From Ochotona curzoniae (Eukaryota > Chordata > Mammalia > Lagomorpha > Ochotonidae), in contig NW_024466599.1 of NCBI RefSeq assembly GCF_017591425.1, forward strand, positions 30,480,001 to 30,544,000: a stretch of DNA of 64,000 nt, written 5' to 3'. This document shows, in pieces, positions 32,440 to 43,996 of this stretch (position 1 is its first letter; every line of letters begins with the position of its first letter). The notes beneath the pieces were generated by a model. That model was not told the DNA's origin. It was given only the letters and a program-made list of their open reading frames with translations, and searched no databases. Made by a program: the position numbers and the translations under genes.

Positions 32440-33914
32440 ATTATTTTTTGTAGAATTGTCAGGCATAAACAGTTGGGTTTCTTCTAAGAAACTTACTATT
32501 TGTGCTGTTCCTATGGACTTGTCTTCACCCACCCTGCTCAAGGCAGTTCACCTAAGCTTGCAGCCTGCATGAACTGGGCAAGAAGACCAAGAGAGATGGA
32601 TCCTCTCCTTCTAGGAGGCACCATCTGCAGACTGCACACACTGCTTTTGTCACATACCATTGGCCAGAACATTCGGACACATGCTTATCCTTAGCTGCAA
32701 GGGAGTCTGGGCAATGTGACTTTTAATGCCAGGCAGGCATGTGATCTAGGAGAGGAAAGTGACAAATTGCCATGGGAGTTTCTTGTATTGCAGTTGTCTG
32801 CTCTGAGTCTCATGCCCCCTGGCCACATGATCGGTGGGAGACCCAATCTGGGAAAATTGTGCATCCCGCTGGCCACAGCAATTGGCTCAGAGCTGAGCAC
32901 ATGACTCAAGAGGGCTCAATCAGAATGGTGGCAGACAAATTCTTCTTGATCCTGAGACTGAGACTGTAGCTCTGAAATGGCCACAAACCTTTTCCCTCCA
33001 GGAAGATGGGGGAGCACACAAAGCCCATTCATTGAGAAAAGTGAGCAGCCAGGCCCAGGGAAGCAAGAAGAGATAAAACAAGGTAATCAGGCCAGCTGGT
33101 GCACCAGCCTCATTTTAGGCCTCTATGAGGCTTGCTCTGTCCTTGGCTGACTGGTCTGAGTTGGCCATGTGAAATCTTGTATTTTGACTTCTTTACTGGA
33201 AGTGGTAAGGTTGTTCTCCCTGGGGGCAATGAGTGGATTGCAAGGGGGATGCAGCTGAGACGGGAACTTGGCAGAGAAATACACTGATTCCAGCCCTGCT
33301 GTCTCTTTCTCCCACACATGGGGCAGTGCAAGTACCCTGTGGCACCTCCAAGTTCATCAATAGCATCTCCCTGTGAACGGAGCCTGCTGGACTCCCTGCA
33401 ATGTCCCGCCAGCCGCCTGCCTAGTAGCCTGCCCCCTCTGGGTTGGCTCCAGCCGGCCCAGCTGGGAGGAGAGGGCTGACCCTCACAAAGGACCCATTCT
33501 CAGCTGGTGGGGGCTCTTATCAGCCCAACCTCAGCTCTGAATCACCTGCATCTGTGGGTGGGGCCCCTGAATTTGCCTCTGGGCCTCTCTCTGCCAGGAC
33601 CCGTGAGTGGGGGTGGACTCAGAATAAAGGCTCATTGTTTTTTGTCCCCTCCACTGTCAAGGTGCTGTCCAAAGCCTCCAAGAGCCTTCTTTCCTCTCCT
33701 CGCACTCATCTTCTGCTCCCTGACTCCTGGCACTCTGGGCGCCATCCCATCCCTACCTCATCTCACACAGCTGCACAAATGCCTCAGGGAGCCAGGGGCG
33801 TGAAGGCTGGGGAAGGCAGGAGAGGTGCAAGGGACAAGCCTCCTTTCAGGCAGTCAGAAAGAGGCCCCAGGGGAGCCACTGAAGGGAGGAAGCAGGGCCA
33901 CTTCCCTGAAGCAT

Positions 33915-33927
33915 GGGGGGGGGGGGG
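33915..33927 (+). repeat. G13 homopolymer
   Basis: Thirteen consecutive guanines. Prone to sequencing length error and slippage. Confidence 0.95.
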
Positions 33928-34904
33928 TGTCATTGCCACCTGATGCAGGCAGCAACCAAGCTGTGCTGGGTCTGTGCTGTCCCCTAGTGGCCATGATTGG
34001 AACATTGGGCAGTGGGGTTACAACACGCATGTACTGTTTCTCAGCTATTTGCAACTTCAGCCAAGATTTCAGCTTATTACTTCCCAGTCCATCTTTAAAA
34101 CCCAAATTACAATCCCTGCACCTAATTCTGTCATTCCTCATCCCTCTAGCTCTGCCCTGATCTTCAGGAGGTCATTCCCCATGCTTATGTATCATCCATT
34201 CCACCTATCTGGGCTGAGTGGGATACAACCACGCCTGTCCCAGGGACAAGGAAAATGCAAGCTGAAAATGCAAGATTCCATTAGAATAGTGAGGAAAAGG
34301 GCTTCCCACTTTTAATAGGCTGCTTCCTCCAGGGCATGGAGAGGAAAATGGGAAGGAACCATCAGGAATGGGAGCGTGGGACCCAGCAGGGGATCTGGAA
34401 GTGAAGGATGGGATAGGGAATTCCACCATGCCAAGTCAGAGACCCAGGGGGTGGCAGGGAGGGACAGTGTGTGCCCAACACACTTGGGATACAGCCCAAG
34501 AGGGCACAAAGGGAGGGGGCACCAGCATGGACTCCTGGAGTATGGGAGGGTAGAGAGGTTTGTTCACATTAGCTAGAACAGGGCCCCTCTGCTTTATACC
34601 AGGCACACTAGCAAAGCCCTCCTACACCATCAGGCAGTTGTCACCAGAGCAGTGTTGCCTTCCATCCTGCAGCAGTGATGAATGTCTCAGTGGCCCAAGC
34701 AGCAGCGGCGGTGACAGCACTGGGCACCAGGGCATAGGCCCTTTTCTCTCCTTTCTTCACAGCCTCTGGCCTGCTGGGCTCAGCTCCAGGGGAGGACCCA
34801 GCAGCCCTTGCCTGGCTTCACCAGCAGAGGTCCCCAGAATAGAGCTCAGGAGGGAGCCCCAGGCTCCAGGTGTCCAGGTGCTGCCTGCATGGGCGGTCTC
34901 TGCG

Positions 34905-35075
34905 CGCACGGGCGTGTCTGAGTTTGTGTGCCTGCCTGTGCTGCATCTGTGTTTGTGGGCGGGAAAGTGTCTGTGGGTGCATGTGCACAGCTGTCTGTGT
35001 TGGGTGGCATCTACAGTGTGTGTTTTTGCCCATTTCCTCCTTCCGGACACACTGCTGTGGGCCTGTGTATTTGAG
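34905..35075. repeat. Degenerate TG-rich repeat
   Basis: Repeated TGTG, TGCCTG and TGTCTGTG words, with many interruptions: an old (TG)n-type tract. Confidence 0.6.
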
Positions 35076-35509
35076 GGTGCCTATCTGGTGGTTTTTATCT
35101 GGAGTTACTTCTTTGCCATCAGTAAACCCTACCCTCCTCATTGGGTAGGAGACCAGAACTGGAGAGTGTGGGGGTAGAAGAAGGGGGCTTGGAGGGAAGC
35201 AGGGCCCTGCCATGGGGAAACAACGTGCCCCAGGCTGGCTCACCCAGGAGTGAAGGAGGGGGCAGCGGTCAGAGAACCGAAGTTGGCCAGTGTCCAACTC
35301 TGATCCCAAGCTGAAGCCCTGGCTGGAGACAGCAACTCCTCTGGTCCCCCTGCCAGAGAGTACACAGTGCTTGGCCTGAACTGGGGCTGTGGGCCCACTG
35401 GGAGGCTCCCTCACCCTGTGTTGTGTGGCAAATCCTTAACAGGGGGCACTGGGATCCGAATCTGGAGCCCACCGTGTTCTACTGGGGAAGCTGCTGGAGT
35501 TTCCTGTTT

Positions 35510-35945
35510 CTGAAACAACAACACATCACTGCAAATGGACAGGCTTAAACAACACACATTTATTATGATGCAGCTGTGGAAGTCACAAGACTCAAGTCAG
35601 CATCACTGAGCAAAAACCAAGGTGTCAGCAGGGCCTGGTTCCTTCTGGAGCTGCCGACGGGGGTTGTTCTCCTTGCCTTTGCCAGCTCCTACCGAGACTG
35701 CCTACATTCCTGAGCCTATGGGCCCCTCCTGCATTCCCTGTGTCCCCTGCCTCTTGCACCCTCAGTCTTCTGCCTGTTCCATGTGCCTCAATGAAGCCCC
35801 TGGCCCCCTTGCCTCCCTCCTAGAGGGGACTTGCAGCTCCCAGATGATCTAGGATAATTTCTTTATTTCAAGATTCTAAACCCAATCATGTCCACAGAGG
35901 CTTGTTGACAGGTTCTGGGAGGTAAGGTGTGAACCTTGTTGGGAG
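35510..35945 (-). mobile_element. MaLR LTR (MLT1-like), antisense
   Basis: Plus-strand text follows the reverse complement of MLT1: 'ggcttaaacaacacacatttattatg', 'accaaggtgtcagcagggcctggttccttctgg', then a pyrimidine-rich middle, and 'ccacagaggcttgttgacaggttctgggagg' where MLT1 carries 'cacattcacaggttccgggg'. A solitary LTR with no internal genes. Confidence 0.65.
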
Positions 35946-36984
35946 GAAGGCATTCTATCTACACAAGAGGGCTGTCATAGACTGGCCAGCAAGGGCAGGT
36001 GGCATTCCTAGTCCTCCAGCCAGTTTACTGAGGTAGCCACTTCTGTCTGCTAATCCCAGGTAGTTTTGTCTAGGGGGGTGTTGAGCAGGCATAGGCATCA
36101 GGTGCCATGCATTACTGGCTGGGTAAAGGTCCTCTCTTCCCATTCTCCCAAAGGCCCCAGGCTAACCACCTGCTAGCACATCAGTGTTGCCCATTCCATA
36201 CCTAGTGCCTGTTCAGTCTGGTGCTGGGCTCCACGCCCCCATGTGTCCCTCACCAGCTCTCCTTGTCCCTGTAGCCTCCGAATTCCTGCCCTGGCCCCTC
36301 TCCCAGCCCCACGGGCCTCCTGTTCACTATGGGGGCCTTGCCTCCCTGCTCCTCATTCTCTCCTGCATGTGTAAAACCTCATGCACAGTTGCTCTCCAGT
36401 TCCCACTGAAAGCTCAAACCCAGGACCAGGAGTCTGAGTGAAGAGTGAGACACACACAGGATGGTGCAGGCCAGTGCTGGAGTGGAGTGGGGGTATGGTG
36501 GTGGTGTTAGAAGGAGCAGGAGTCGGGGAGGCACCTGGCCTCCCAGGTGCTTCTCAAAACCCAGCTTCTCTCCAGTCAGCCCCACATCTGGAATGGAGCT
36601 AGAGTTTCCAGCAGCTGACACTTGAGACTTGTGTCAAATCTTGCTAGGGATTTCATGGAGACAGGAGTGCAGTGCTTATACCCTAGGCCCGGGACCACAG
36701 ACCTGTTCATGGGTGTGCATGTGAAATGTTAAATTTTTCAGCAGAAACAGTTTTCTTTTCCTGGAGAGAAAAACATTGACACACCTGGGAAGACTGCCTA
36801 CCCAGAACATCCCCAACAAATAAAGGTTTTCCTTTCCTCTTACACACAGGCTCCCAGCCCTGGTCCACACATAGTCCCAAGGCCTCACTGCTGTCTACTG
36901 CCACCCCATCGAGAGGGGATGTCTGGAATTCCTCCAAGTCTGCAGAGGGTCTTGGCCCTTGCTAGTTCTCATGCCCAGAGCCCA
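35946..36984. other. Unique DNA
   Basis: Pyrimidine-rich 36190-36450 has weak L2-like wording, insufficient to call. No gene. Confidence 0.4.
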
Positions 36985-37115
36985 CGTTTTGCTAGCACAA
37001 GTTGCCACACACAAAGCTGCTTGAGACAGCACAGATTCATTCTCCCAAGTCCCAAACCAGCTTCCAGGGCTAAGGCAAGATGTCAGTAGGAATGGCCCTT
37101 GCTGGTATCAGGGAT
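36985..37115 (-). mobile_element. MaLR-type LTR fragment, antisense
   Basis: 'gttgccacacacaaagctgcttgagacagcacagattcattctccc' corresponds to the MLT1 wording 'gccacaaactgggtggcttaaacaacagaaatttattctc', followed by 'ctaaggcaagatgtcagtagg'. Short and diverged. Confidence 0.5.
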
Positions 37116-37184
37116 GTGGGCCAGAGCCAGGTAGGTCCTCGAGATGGTGAGAGCCACCGCCAGACAAGTGCTGCTGTTACTCAC

Positions 37185-37395
37185 TGGCCTAATCCAGGGT
37201 GATGCCAAGAGTTCCAATATAGACAGACCTGGATCCAAGTTCTAATACTGTGTCTTCCTGGCTGTGTGCATGTGGCCCAAATTGGGGGCAATTTTTAGAC
37301 ATGGCACACGGGTGTATCCTGAAGCTGAGTAAGAGGGTGCCTGAGCATCTGTGATTCCTCTGTGTTGAATGGAGACCATAAACATTTCTCCCCTC
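37185..37395 (+). mobile_element. MIR SINE
   Basis: 'agacctggatccaagttctaatactg' (MIR 'cctgggttcgaatcctggctctg'), 'ttcctggctgtgtgcatg' (MIR 'agctgtgtgacc'), then a weaker 3' part with 'gtgttgaatggagaccataa'. Confidence 0.6.
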
Positions 37396-37555
37396 ATCCA
37401 TTATGTCTTCTTCTTAACTCAGGAAAGCAGACAGATTAAGCAGAGCTACACTGACCCCAGCATGGGCCAACGCTGGGATTCTGATGGATTTGGTCTGGGA
37501 TGTGTCTGAATGTTTTCATTCATCTTTCTTTTTTTTTTTTTAAATCACTTTCTGC

Positions 37556-37715
37556 TATTAAGATGTATTTCCTTTATCTGAAAGGCAAAAAGGCAAAGTT
37601 GCAAAGAAAGGGGGAGATCTTCCACCTGTTGGTTCATTCCCCAAATGACTGCAACTGGTAGGACTGGGCCAAGAGGAAGCCAGGAACTAGAAGCTTCTTC
37701 TAGTTCTTCCCTTTC
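37556..37715 (-). mobile_element. CSINE 3' half, antisense
   Basis: 'aagatgtatttcctttatctgaaaggcaaa', 'gatcttccacctgttggttcattccccaaatgactgc', 'aggaactagaagcttcttctag'. The head half is missing. Confidence 0.78.
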
Positions 37716-39614
37716 ATCAAGGTGAAGTAATGTGAAGCAGAAGAGGGAAGCTAAGTTCAAGAGAACGGCAGCTGCAATCAGAGGCACACTGCAGTCAGAT
37801 GGCAGAGGCAGTGACAGCAGGATGTGCAATGGTAGCACAAAGCCACCTCGCAGCCACTCCGGCAGGGACTCCTGCCACTCACTCTGATGTTGGCCAGCCC
37901 AAGCATCAGAGTAACTCTCGAAAGGGCCGAGGAGAAAGTTTCTGAGAGCCAGGAGTGAGCCCAAGCAGTGGAGGCCCTGGCACTGCCCCTCCAGTCCCAA
38001 GGCCACCCCAGCCCAGGCCTGGGTGCCCTTCCCAGTGGCTGCCTCCTCTCCTGCACCCCAGACAGGAAGGGGCATTCCCTTTCCACTAGGGCCTGCTGGG
38101 CAAGGGGTCTGTGTGATGATCCCAGGGTCCCAGCGGGCAGTGAGCCCACAGCTGTCCAGTTGGGCTCCAGCCATGCTCAATTTGGGGGCCTTGGAACAGA
38201 AGGCAATGTATTGCAATGTACTAAGCTCTGGAACTCATGGCCCATCTCAGCCAACAGCAGCCCCGCCTCAAGGGTTTTCTCGCAGGCCCCACGTCTGGTG
38301 TGTCAGTGATTTTTAAGCTGGATAACAACTGTTTTCAGACCACTACTGTTTCCCACCACTACTGCTCTGGCATCTGTCACCTGGATTATTGGGATGGCCC
38401 CTAGCTGGGAGCCTCCTCTACAGAGCCCCAGGGGGCCTGGGAGGTTGGGGTGGGGTGGGAGGTAAAAATCCAGAATCCAGCTATGCCAGTGACCACATAT
38501 GTGCACATGACTCTGCTGACCATATTTGATGTCACCTTTCGTCAAGAAAAATGGATCACTGACATGGCCATCATATGCCCTTACAAGCTGTCAAAAAGCC
38601 TCCACAATTCTTTTGCAGGTTTGCATGCCCTAATTGCGGGTGTTTGAAATCTGTCATCCTTATAGGGCCTCTCTCAAACTGGGACTTGCAGCCTTGATTC
38701 CAAGCTAGACACACATGGCACTCCGGATGATCCTTGGAAGATTCCAGAACGAGGCCAGGGGACAGTGAGGCCCCACCTGCACGCTGCAGCAATGACCCAG
38801 GCAAACTGGCCCTGTGACCTGAGGGGATGCTTCCGCACAGCACTGTGGGCAGGACAGGGATCCTACAAGGACCAGCGTCAGCCCCCACTTCCCATGGGCT
38901 CCCAGGCTCCAAGCTGAGTGATATGGACAGAAACAGACTGTGTGGGGTATGTCTGAGTGTGTGCACATACACCACATGACTAGGTACCCTGCCCTCAGCT
39001 CCTCCAATAAGCAGGCTGAGCTTATCCGCCCCAGCTCCATCTACAACGAGGGTCTGTCCTGCAGTGCCCCTCAGAGGGCAGCTCTCAGACACCTCTCCCA
39101 AGCTGGTTCCATGGACTCTGCAGCCGCACCTCCACTTAGGACTGCGAGAAGACAGGTTCTTCTGTCCAAGCAAGGATTCAAGGTTCGGAGGAGAGAAGCA
39201 CAGTCTGTCTGGCCCAGCAAGTCCGTGGCACAAGAACCCAGATGGCCAGGCTGGTGCAAAAAGAGACACGGATGAGAGCAGAAAGGAGGAGTGTGTGGCT
39301 GGAGCTGAGAAGCCCCAGCCCCAGTGGCTGCCCAAGTCGCTCCCTGCAGAGCTCCATGGCCAAGCCCAATGCCTGCCAGAGGATTTTCTTGTTGCCCCCA
39401 ACAGCCACTTTGTCTCTTGACTCTGCTTCTGCCAGCTCTAGGTGGAGGAGTGAGGCAGTGGAAGAGGGGACTGCTAGACTCGGCCAAACTCATTTCCTCC
39501 ACCAGCCTGGCCAGCCCTCTGCACCGAAAGGCCCTCCAGACCCCTGCCCTGATGCCTTGACTCAAGCTGTAAATTACCTGGGGATGCTCGCTGACTCAGC
39601 CAGGAAGCCCAGAG

Positions 39615-39641
39615 CCCCGCCCCCACCCCACCCCACCCCCC
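39615..39641 (-). other. C-rich tract, G-quadruplex potential on minus strand
   Basis: Five C-runs of four to six separated by single bases, so the minus strand has five G-runs with one-base loops, a very favourable quadruplex layout. TTCCTGGAA, a STAT-type TTCN3GAA word, follows 60 bases downstream at 39701-39709. Confidence 0.55.
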
Positions 39642-39804
39642 AGGCCTCAGCTCACAGCTGGCTCTCATTCCACAGGGTTGGGCCCCCTCCTTGCAGGAAA
39701 TTCCTGGAAAATATCAGGCTTCTTGGAGGGGTGATCTCCTAACCACAGCTCCAGCCAGGAACAAAGCCACCTGCAGCCTCATCCATCATCCTGCCACTCC
39801 CCAG

Positions 39805-39821
39805 GGTGTGTGTGTGCGTGC

Positions 39822-39860
<39 letters not shown>

Positions 39861-39868
39861 TGTGTGTT
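39805..39868 (+). repeat. (TG)n microsatellite
   Basis: About 64 bases of TG with CG and TA interruptions. A potential Z-DNA former and probably polymorphic. Confidence 0.95.
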
Positions 39869-40556
39869 GCAAGGCTGGACACAGAGGTATAAAAGTCCCT
39901 GATATGTGACTTCCACGGGGCCCTGAAGGGAATGCAGGAGATGATGTGGGGAGAAACAGTCCGGACAGTCCCAGTTTGGGCCTGGGAATGGGACGAAAAA
40001 CTGGCAAGCGGAGTGGATGGAAAGGGAGCTGCAGGTCCAAGCAATGGTATAGCAAAGGCAGGGATGGGGGTGGGGAGGATAGACCCGGATGTGCAACAGG
40101 ATGGGGAGGGTATTTGAGAGTCAGGCCAGAGAAACTGCATGCCAGGGGAGCCAGGGCCGACAAGGTCAGAGGGCCAGGGTCAGGGCAGGCAGTGGAATCT
40201 GCAGGGGGGTTGCGGGGAGTAGGACTGAGTGGCCCAGGCATGACTGAAGACAGGAACTTCATGACTGCAAAAACTGACTGCCTCCAGTTCCCGGTCCTGC
40301 TCAGGCTTGCTCAGGCCTGCGGCGTGGGGCAGGCCTCGGCAGCAGTACAATGTGATCAGATGGCAGATGTACACTACAGTCAGATGGCAGAGGCAGGACC
40401 CTAGTTCTCAAGGTACCCAGGCCAAGGGCCATGGCCATGGCCCTTCCTGCCATCCTTCCAGGTCCTTTCCTCAGAGAGGACAGCCACTTCCAGGTTTTGG
40501 ACAAGATGACTGGGGTTTTTACTGATGCCCTCAGATAATCTCAACTCTTTTTTATT

Positions 40557-40625
40557 TTTTAAAATGTTATTTATTTTGATGGAAAGGCAGATTTACAGAG
40601 AAAAGGAGGGACAGAGAAAGTTTCA
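40557..40625 (-). mobile_element. CSINE 3'-end fragment, antisense
   Basis: 'ttatttattttgatggaaaggcagatttacagagaaaagg' and 'ggacagagaaag' only. The rest is absent and the next SINE follows within 20 bases. Confidence 0.7.
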
Positions 40626-40642
40626 ATGTTTTAGTCATTTTT

Positions 40643-40971
40643 TAAAAAAGATTTATTTATTTTTATTGGGAAGTCAGATATACAGAGAGGAGGAGAGACA
40701 GAGAGGAAGATCTTCTGTCCAATGATTCACTCCCCAAGTGACTGCAATGGCCGGTGCTGTGCTGATCCTAAAACCGGGATCCAGGAATTTCCTCCAGCTC
40801 TTCCACACGGGTGCAGGGTCCCAAGACTTTGGGCCATCCTCCACTGCTTTCCCAGGCCACAAGCAGGGAGCTGGATAGGAAGTGTGGCTGCCTGGATTAG
40901 AACTGGAGCCCATATGGGATCCCGGCTCATTTAAGGCGAGGACTTTAGCCGCTAGGCCACCATGCCGGGTC
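40643..40971 (-). mobile_element. CSINE, full-length, antisense, pika-type
   Basis: 'aagatttatttatttttattgggaagtcagatatacagagagg', 'cttctgtccaatgattcactccccaag', 'gcagggtcccaagactttgggcc', 'ttagaactggagcccatatgggatcccgg' and the head 'ccgctaggccaccatgccgggtcc'. Low divergence; A and B box regions are both present on the minus strand. Confidence 0.92.
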
Positions 40972-41082
40972 CACATTGATACTTCTGGAGGGTAGCTTCC
41001 ATCACTCCAGCCAACGTACCCTAGTAGTGGCCTACAGAAAAGGAGGGCAATGAGTCAGCCTGTATGTGCTTTGAATTTCCAG

Positions 41083-41130
41083 ATATACATACACATATAT
41101 GTGTATATATATATATATATTTTTTTTTTT
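41083..41130. repeat. (AT)n plus poly-T tract
   Basis: 'acatatatgtgtatatatat' followed by alternating AT and a T10 run. Confidence 0.9.
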
Positions 41131-41169
41131 CCTTAAGAGGGCTTTACTATGAAACTAAGTTTGTGAGCT

Positions 41170-41492
41170 GCCATGGAATGTTGGCATTACCCCAAATTTA
41201 CATATGAAAGCCTACTCCCCAAATTGACAGCTTTCAGAAGTCAGGCCTTTTGGAAGTAATCATGTCATGAAGGCAGAGGTCTCATGAACAGGATTAAGGC
41301 TGTGTAAGAGAGGCGTGAGGATGCTGCTAGCAGGTGTATCCTTGAGACAGAGCACCAACCCTCAACAGACATTGCCGTGGTTATTGCCTTAAGCTTAAAT
41401 CTTCCAGCTTCCAGCCTGGGAGTGATTAACACGTTTTAGCTGTTTGTAAAATTTCCTGTGTAAGGGGTTTTGTGATAGAAGCCTGAGCAAGC
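41170..41492 (+). mobile_element. MaLR LTR (MST-like), sense
   Basis: 'ggaatgttggcattaccccaaatttacatatgaaagcctac', 'ccttttggaagtaatcatgtcatgaaggcagaggtctcatgaacaggatta', 'ttaaatcttccagcttccagcctgggagtg' and 'ggggttttgtgatagaagcctgagcaag' are in LTR order. A clear solitary MaLR LTR without viral genes. Confidence 0.8.
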
Positions 41493-41526
41493 TTCATCAT
41501 GAAGACGTGAAGAAAAAGGAAAGAGC

Positions 41527-41840
41527 AGGGGCTGCCTTTGTGGAAAAACGAGTTAAACTGCTTCGCGCCAGGCCTATATCCCTTACGAACATCCGTGAGC
41601 CCTGGTGCCCCGCTTCTGACCCTGCTCCTTGCTGATGCACCTGGGAAGATAGTAAAAGATGGCCCAAGTGCTTCAGCCTCTGCATCCAAGTGAGAGACCC
41701 AGATGGAGCTCCTGGCTTTGGCCTGGCTCAGCCCTGCTTGTTGGCCATCTATGGGAGTGAGCCAGGCTTTGGAAGGTCCTTCTTTCTCACTCACTCTCTT
41801 ACTCTCTGTCTCTCTCTGTAACTCTTATCTTTCAAATACA
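41527..41840 (+). mobile_element. CSINE, full-length-like
   Basis: 'gcaggggctgcctttgtggaaaaacgag', 'ccgcttctgaccctgctccttgctgatgcacctgggaag', 'atggcccaagtgcttcagcc', 'gagacccagatggagctcctggc' and a long CT-rich 3' end with 'tctttcaaata'. The CpG-rich 'cttcgcgccagg' section is retained in the head. Confidence 0.85.
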
Positions 41841-41985
41841 AGCAGACATTCTTAAAAACTGGTTAATACTTTTTAATATTCTTCCAGTATCCCACATAGA
41901 CCCCTACAATAGACGCTGCTACAACTATGCCTTCGGTGGCTGCTCTTCTTCTACTTCGCAGTGTAACTTCAGGAACATTCCAATT

Positions 41986-42315
41986 TCTTTTTTTTTTTTT
42001 AAGGTTTATTTATTTTTTTATTACAAAGTCAGATATACAGAGAGGAGGAGAGACAGAGGGGAAGATCTTCTGTTCAATGATTCACTCCCCAAGTGAGCCG
42101 CAACGGCTGGCGCTGCGCCGATCCGAAACTGGGAACCAGGAACTTCTCCGGGAGTGCAGGGTTCCAAAGTTTTGGGCCGTCCTCCACTGCTTTTCCAGGC
42201 CACAAACAGGGAGCTGGATGGGAAGTGGAGCTGCCGGGATTAGAACCGGTGCCCATATGAGATCCCGGCGCATTCAAGGTGAGGACTTTAGCCGCTAGAC
42301 CACGCCACTGGGCCC
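41986..42315 (-). mobile_element. CSINE, full-length, antisense, with target-site duplication
   Basis: Flanked by identical CATTCCAATT words at 41976-41985 and 42316-42325. Retains 'aaggtttatttatttttttattacaaagtcag', 'gagccgcaacggctggcgctgcgccgatcc', 'attagaaccggtgcccatatgagatcccggcgc' and 'gccgctagaccacgccactgggcccc'. High CpG retention means a recent insertion. Confidence 0.93.
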
Positions 42316-42325
42316 CATTCCAATT

Positions 42326-43996
42326 GCTTTCTAAGCCTTGGTTCATCACTTGTGGATGCCCTGGTCCAACCCACAGGAAGTCAATTTCTTCTCCTCAGTG
42401 CCAGAAATGTCCCTACTCCACAACCTGCTTTTGCCTCCCTGGTTTTCTAGTTTGATGGGAGAAAGAAGAAGGGCTAGCCTGCCGAAGGCCTGGGCTCAGA
42501 TAAAGCTTGGTGATGGCCAGAGGAGACCGTGGGAACTGTGGAGGTTCCAGAGAGAAATGCCGGAAAAGGGAAGGAGCACATAGGACAGCTGCACTGGCGG
42601 CCTTGTCTGCCCTGGCACTGCCCTGGAAGGCCTGCTCCGAGGTTGGCATACATCAGGCTATTTCACTCATCCAGCCCCCGCTGGGCCGCACGTCCGTCCA
42701 GCAGCTACTTGCCTGGACACCCACCAGGGAGTGGGCCCCATGCCAGGAACAGCCTCACCCCTGGGGCCTGTCCCTTCAACTCTGCACAAACACTCTCAGC
42801 CTGGCCGCCACCCCTGGGCCAACCCACAGTCCAGCGTGGCAGCAGGCACTGAGACCGACAGCCCTGCTCCACAGGTAGACGGCTGGGGCTCTGTGAGCCA
42901 CCTCAGCCTGTGAAGGCCACATAGCAGGCTGGGGTCTGGCCAAAAGATAGCCATTCTGCTCAGGAATGACCAAATGCAGCTCAAAGGCAGTTGAGAGAGA
43001 TGAGAGGTTTGCCTCTCCCTTTCTCTCTCTCTGTCTCACACACACACACACATACACACATACACAGGGTTGTGGCCTCCCATGTGCTGAGACCATCAGC
43101 CCTCAGGGCAGCGGCAAGCTGTTCGGTCAGCTGACCACCACACTTCTGAGCCTCTCCTTCAGCTCTCATTGAGCAAGGCATAAGGCCCTTCTAAGCTCAG
43201 CTTTCCAGCAATGGGCTGTGGAGTGAGTATGTTTCGTCTTTGCTGAAAGGGAGGAAAGGCCTGGAAAGTTCGATGAGCAGTTTTCCTCAGAAACTGCAAA
43301 CTGCAGGCTTTTGAACGAGGCCTTGGTGAGCCGGCAGCTGGCTGCCTGCTGCTTCAGTATGGCTTCCTCAGCCTACAGGGCCTTTACAAAGTCGGGGAAC
43401 CCACCCAGAGAATGCCTGGCCCCTTTCTGGAAGAGGGCGCTCTGAGGCAGGAGCAGGGATCCAGGCTCTCACTTCTGGCTTAGCCCATGCTCTCCTGGGA
43501 GCTATTTCAAGCTTCAGCATCACTTCTGTTGTCATCAGACCCCTCCCAGGCCAGTGTGTCATGGAACAAGGATGCCTCACACTTTCCCAGAACATGCAAT
43601 CACATACATGACAGCCACCCACGCACGTCTTACTTACCTTCTCTAGCAGTCCTACATGCATTAGGCATGGTGCCTGCATCAACCCTAAACACAAACCTAC
43701 AAAAATGCACATTATGAAAAACTGCGCATTGGTTTCAAAACTTTTTGCACCAAAATAAACATATTTTTAAATTTCCATTTTCACAAATGTTTTTGAAGTC
43801 CCCCTCCACACTCTGCAAATGGACCTGTTGCATAGCACAGACACATACTAAGTACCGACACATTCCTATCACCTCTACAATATCTGACACTTTGGGCATC
43901 ATGATATGCTACACGAAAGTACTGCACTCACCTACAGGTATGTGTTGACAGACGCATAACCGACACATTCACAAACATACTCTTACTTTCCTTTTA
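42326..43996. other. Unique DNA, no gene found
   Basis: Frames of 106-123 codons at 42507-43096 overlap on both strands and in several frames. A (CA)n repeat sits at 43036-43066. The rest is unassigned. Confidence 0.45.
43036..43066. repeat. (CA)n microsatellite
   Basis: About 15 CA units with two TA interruptions, preceded by a CT-rich stretch. Confidence 0.95.

Larger units (their letters stand above)
32440..35509. other. Mostly unique GC-rich DNA
   Basis: 32620-32960 reads like an old interspersed repeat ('ctgcaagggagtctgggcaatgtgac ... catgactcaagagggctcaatcagaatgg') that I cannot name. There is a poly-G run at 33915-33927 and a TG-rich degenerate stretch at 34905-35075. The 205-codon plus frame 34560-35177 partly translates that stretch and is not a gene candidate. 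Confidence 0.45.
37716..40556. other. Unique GC-rich DNA, no gene found
   Basis: Carries the longest open frame in the window (276 codons, minus strand, 38571-39401). That frame overlaps open frames of 118-166 codons on the other strand, shows no domain, and is within chance for stop-poor DNA. Also holds a C-rich tract, a (TG)n repeat and one half of a 20-bp duplicated word. Confidence 0.5.

Noticed and set aside
36190..36450. Pyrimidine-rich block considered as sense L2
   Set aside because: Only generic 'ctccttgtccctg' wording; no ordered match to the L2 3' end.
37545..38216. 223-codon minus-strand frame
   Set aside because: Its last third translates an antisense SINE fragment (37556-37715), and the rest is low complexity.
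38571..39401. 276-codon minus-strand open frame, the longest in the window
   Set aside because: Stop-poor GC-rich DNA; overlapping frames over 110 codons exist on the other strand, no domain or splice context is visible, and a rough estimate gives a fair chance of one such frame in 64 kb at this composition.
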